Part shown: positions 5,691 to 7,133 of the stretch, piece by piece
Numbering within the stretch: the stretch's first letter is position 1
Layout of the letters: every line of letters begins with the position of its first letter
From: PBB1 sp046154125
GTDB lineage: Bacteria > Pseudomonadota > Gammaproteobacteria > Burkholderiales > Burkholderiaceae_C
Assembly (NCBI GenBank): GCA_046154125.1
Contig: JBJXEJ010000015.1
Location: 1 to 7,133 of the forward strand
DNA: 7,133 nt
Direction: 5' to 3'
Made by a program: the position numbers and the translations under genes
The notes under the pieces: generated by a model
Databases searched by the model: none
What the model was told of the DNA's origin: nothing
The model's input: only the letters and a program-made list of their open reading frames with translations

Positions 5691-7043
5691 TCAGCGCGAC
5701 CGTTCCCGGTCGCCGTGTCGTTGAGGGCCAGCCTGAACGGTCTTGGCCCGCGCTCGTGGGGCGCGCGCGTCATATACCGGGACCTTGAACCTCTCGCCTC
5801 TCGCAACTCTCTTGGCACCCTCAGCCGCCATCATGGCGCGCACCTGGCCACGAAGCTCGGGAGACACCTTGCCCTCGACGAGGGCCTTCTCAATCGCTGC
5901 GGCAAGCTGGCGCTGCCCACCAAGCTCGGCAGCTTTCCTGTGGCCGCTGGCACGTTCGGCGTAATCCGATTGAACTCGTCCGACGGCTTCACCTGGTCGC
6001 TGCGGCGCTAGTCCATCATGCCCAACTTGCAGCCGCGTCCGTTCCTTTGCGGCCGCCTCTCGGTCCCCAGCAGTCACCGTATGCCCCACGGCCTTCAGGC
6101 CCTGTGCTGTTGCCGCAATCCATCCTTGCCGGACGAACTCCGGTGAACCATTGAGCCTCACCGTTTCCCATCCACGCTCAGCAGCTCGATCCACCATGGC
6201 CTTGATCGCCGCCGGGCTCTCGCTGCCCGTGCTGATACTTATGAACTTGTCGGTGAAGGCAACCTTGCCCGCTTGATCCCTGAAGTGGTATTCCTGCTCC
6301 ACCAAGCCGATGCGTTTGACGTTGAAGCGGTCTTCAAGCGGAGGGATCGCACGGCGCTTCTCTGCGGTGTCCCCTTCCGGTCGCATCGCGTTGATGTCCG
6401 CGTCAACTCGTTCGGCTGACGGCGGAATCGTGCTGCCCTGCTTCGCATCCGCCATCACACCGGATGCGCGCACCTGTTCTGGTAGCTCGACCGCCACCGC
6501 ACGCGCTGGAAAGCTTGTCGTCCGACCCACCCCGGGCATCGCCCATTCGGCGGTCTCGCGATCAAACGTCGCACGGTAGGCATCGCTCTTCATGCTGTCT
6601 GCAACCAACGCTTTGACTTCGCTCGCACGCGGGTGCGGCGGAAACCCTTCGATCAGCAACAGGTCCCTGCTGTCCTTGACGGCCAAGCGATCAAGCGCCG
6701 GGCCCTGCAAGTCTTTGATGGTCAGGCCTGCGCTCGCCATCGTTGCGTACCGCCCAGCAATGCTGTTGGCTGCATCGTCGCGTCGGCTGGCGTACTCCAA
6801 GGCCTTTCGATCTTCCTTTGCAGCTGACCGCTGCTGCTCTTCGGCATAGGCCCGTTCAGCCAGGCCGGCGTACTGCGGCGAGACCTCCCTGAGCGCGGTC
6901 TTGTACGCCGGCTGCTGTTCAGCGGTGTCGCCCACCACGGCAGCCGCACGGCCCTGCAGCACCTTGTCCGCAAAGCCGTCCAACGCTGACGCGTCGATGG
7001 TCGCCGCCTCGCGTGCCGCCACCACACCGAGCGTGCCGGGCAC
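5691..7043 (-). CDS. LPD7-domain protein of a conjugative or integrative element, 5' end doubtful
   Basis: A 450-residue soluble, charged protein. Residues about 1-170 are Ala-rich and helical, including AREAATIDASALDGFADKVL and a conserved-looking ALEYASRRDDAANSIAGRYA block (81-100). Residues about 230-335 match the LPD7 type (large polyvalent protein-associated domain 7): IPPLEDRFNV, then EYHFRDQAGKVAFTD, SPAAIKAMVDRAAERGWETV and WIAATAQGLKAVGH. The C-terminus is basic (VPVYDARAPRARAKTV, then DRERSR). LPD7 proteins occur with relaxase or transfer genes of plasmids and integrative elements, often as parts of large polyvalent proteins; their biochemical role is not established. I see no relaxase motif, zeta-toxin motif or primase motif here. 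The only plausible start near the N-terminus is GTG at 7043, without a ribosome binding site, and an in-frame TAA stands at 7061-7059. The gene may be a shortened or frameshifted remnant of a longer one. It suggests the cus operon is cargo on a mobile element. Confidence 0.7.
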   Translation of the reverse strand: MPGTLGVVAAREAATIDASALDGFADKVLQGRAAAVVGDTAEQQPAYKTALREVSPQYAGLAERAYAEEQQRSAAKEDRKALEYASRRDDAANSIAGRYATMASAGLTIKDLQGPALDRLAVKDSRDLLLIEGFPPHPRASEVKALVADSMKSDAYRATFDRETAEWAMPGVGRTTSFPARAVAVELPEQVRASGVMADAKQGSTIPPSAERVDADINAMRPEGDTAEKRRAIPPLEDRFNVKRIGLVEQEYHFRDQAGKVAFTDKFISISTGSESPAAIKAMVDRAAERGWETVRLNGSPEFVRQGWIAATAQGLKAVGHTVTAGDREAAAKERTRLQVGHDGLAPQRPGEAVGRVQSDYAERASGHRKAAELGGQRQLAAAIEKALVEGKVSPELRGQVRAMMAAEGAKRVARGERFKVPVYDARAPRARAKTVQAGPQRHGDRERSR

Positions 7044-7133
7044 CGAGGCTTGAAGGACTTAGACGAAAAATTCCATTCTCGGCAGAAAGCAATGCGCCTT
7101 CGGGCAATTCTGACTCACTTGTGATCATGACTT
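7044..7133. other. AT-richer stretch upstream of the LPD7 gene, no secure gene
   Basis: This end of the window is visibly richer in A and T than everything to its left. On the minus strand an ATG at 7128 opens a frame beginning MITSESELPEGALLSAENG, offset by one base from the LPD7 frame, which it overruns out of phase. Its codons (AGT, TTG, CTA, TTT, ATT) are unlike those of the neighbouring genes. It may be an intergenic or promoter region, the 5' part of a frameshifted LPD7 gene, or sequence from beyond a recombination junction. I found no clear promoter, transposon terminal repeat or attachment site in it. Confidence 0.4.

Noticed and set aside
5628..6011. Plus-strand open frames opposite the LPD7 gene
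   Set aside because: Short, without family resemblance, and antisense to a recognisable domain.
7044..7080. Possible Tn3-type terminal inverted repeat (CTTAG and GAAAAATTCC resemble the inner end of such repeats)
   Set aside because: The outer GGGG end is missing at the expected distance and no partner repeat or transposase is in the window.

Overview
The window is GC-rich, and its gene content and codon use suggest a Gram-negative proteobacterium, most likely a Burkholderiales-type beta-proteobacterium or a gamma-proteobacterium with similar plasmids or integrative elements. That placement is inferred from protein style, not from a marker gene. Every gene I can support lies on the minus strand, so the window reads right to left.

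Layout in transcription order: (1) 7044-7133 is a short, more AT-rich stretch with no secure gene. (2) 7043-5691 encodes a 450-residue protein with an LPD7-type domain, a family associated with conjugative plasmids and integrative elements. Its start is doubtful and its 5' end may be lost. (3) 5690-5529 is a 162-base gap with a strong GC-rich hairpin directly after the LPD7 stop. (4) 5528-5109 encodes a 139-residue exported Cys/Met-rich protein of the kind found beside copper efflux operons. (5) 5108-5040 is a short gap that can fold into a hairpin burying the cusC ribosome binding site. (6) 5039-3735 is cusC (outer-membrane channel), 3738-2110 is cusB (periplasmic adaptor with a fused CusF-like domain), and 2113-1 is cusA (inner-membrane RND pump, cut by the window edge after residue 704).

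The last four genes form a copper/silver efflux operon. CusA, CusB and CusC would assemble a tripartite pump spanning both membranes. The CusF-like metallochaperone domain, a separate protein in E. coli, is here tethered to the adaptor. The small Cys/Met-rich protein probably binds metal in the periplasm. cusC-cusB and cusB-cusA each overlap by four bases (ATGA), which points to translational coupling. CusA keeps every methionine of the E. coli export relay that falls inside the window, at identical residue numbers, so Cu(I)/Ag(I) is the most likely substrate.

The main points for a second look are the hairpin covering the cusC ribosome binding site, the Trp-to-Met change in the metal site of the fused CusF domain, the unnamed Cys/Met-rich leader gene, and the LPD7 gene with a broken-looking 5' end beside a composition change. 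No metal-sensing regulator (CusRS, CopRS or CueR type) lies in the window.
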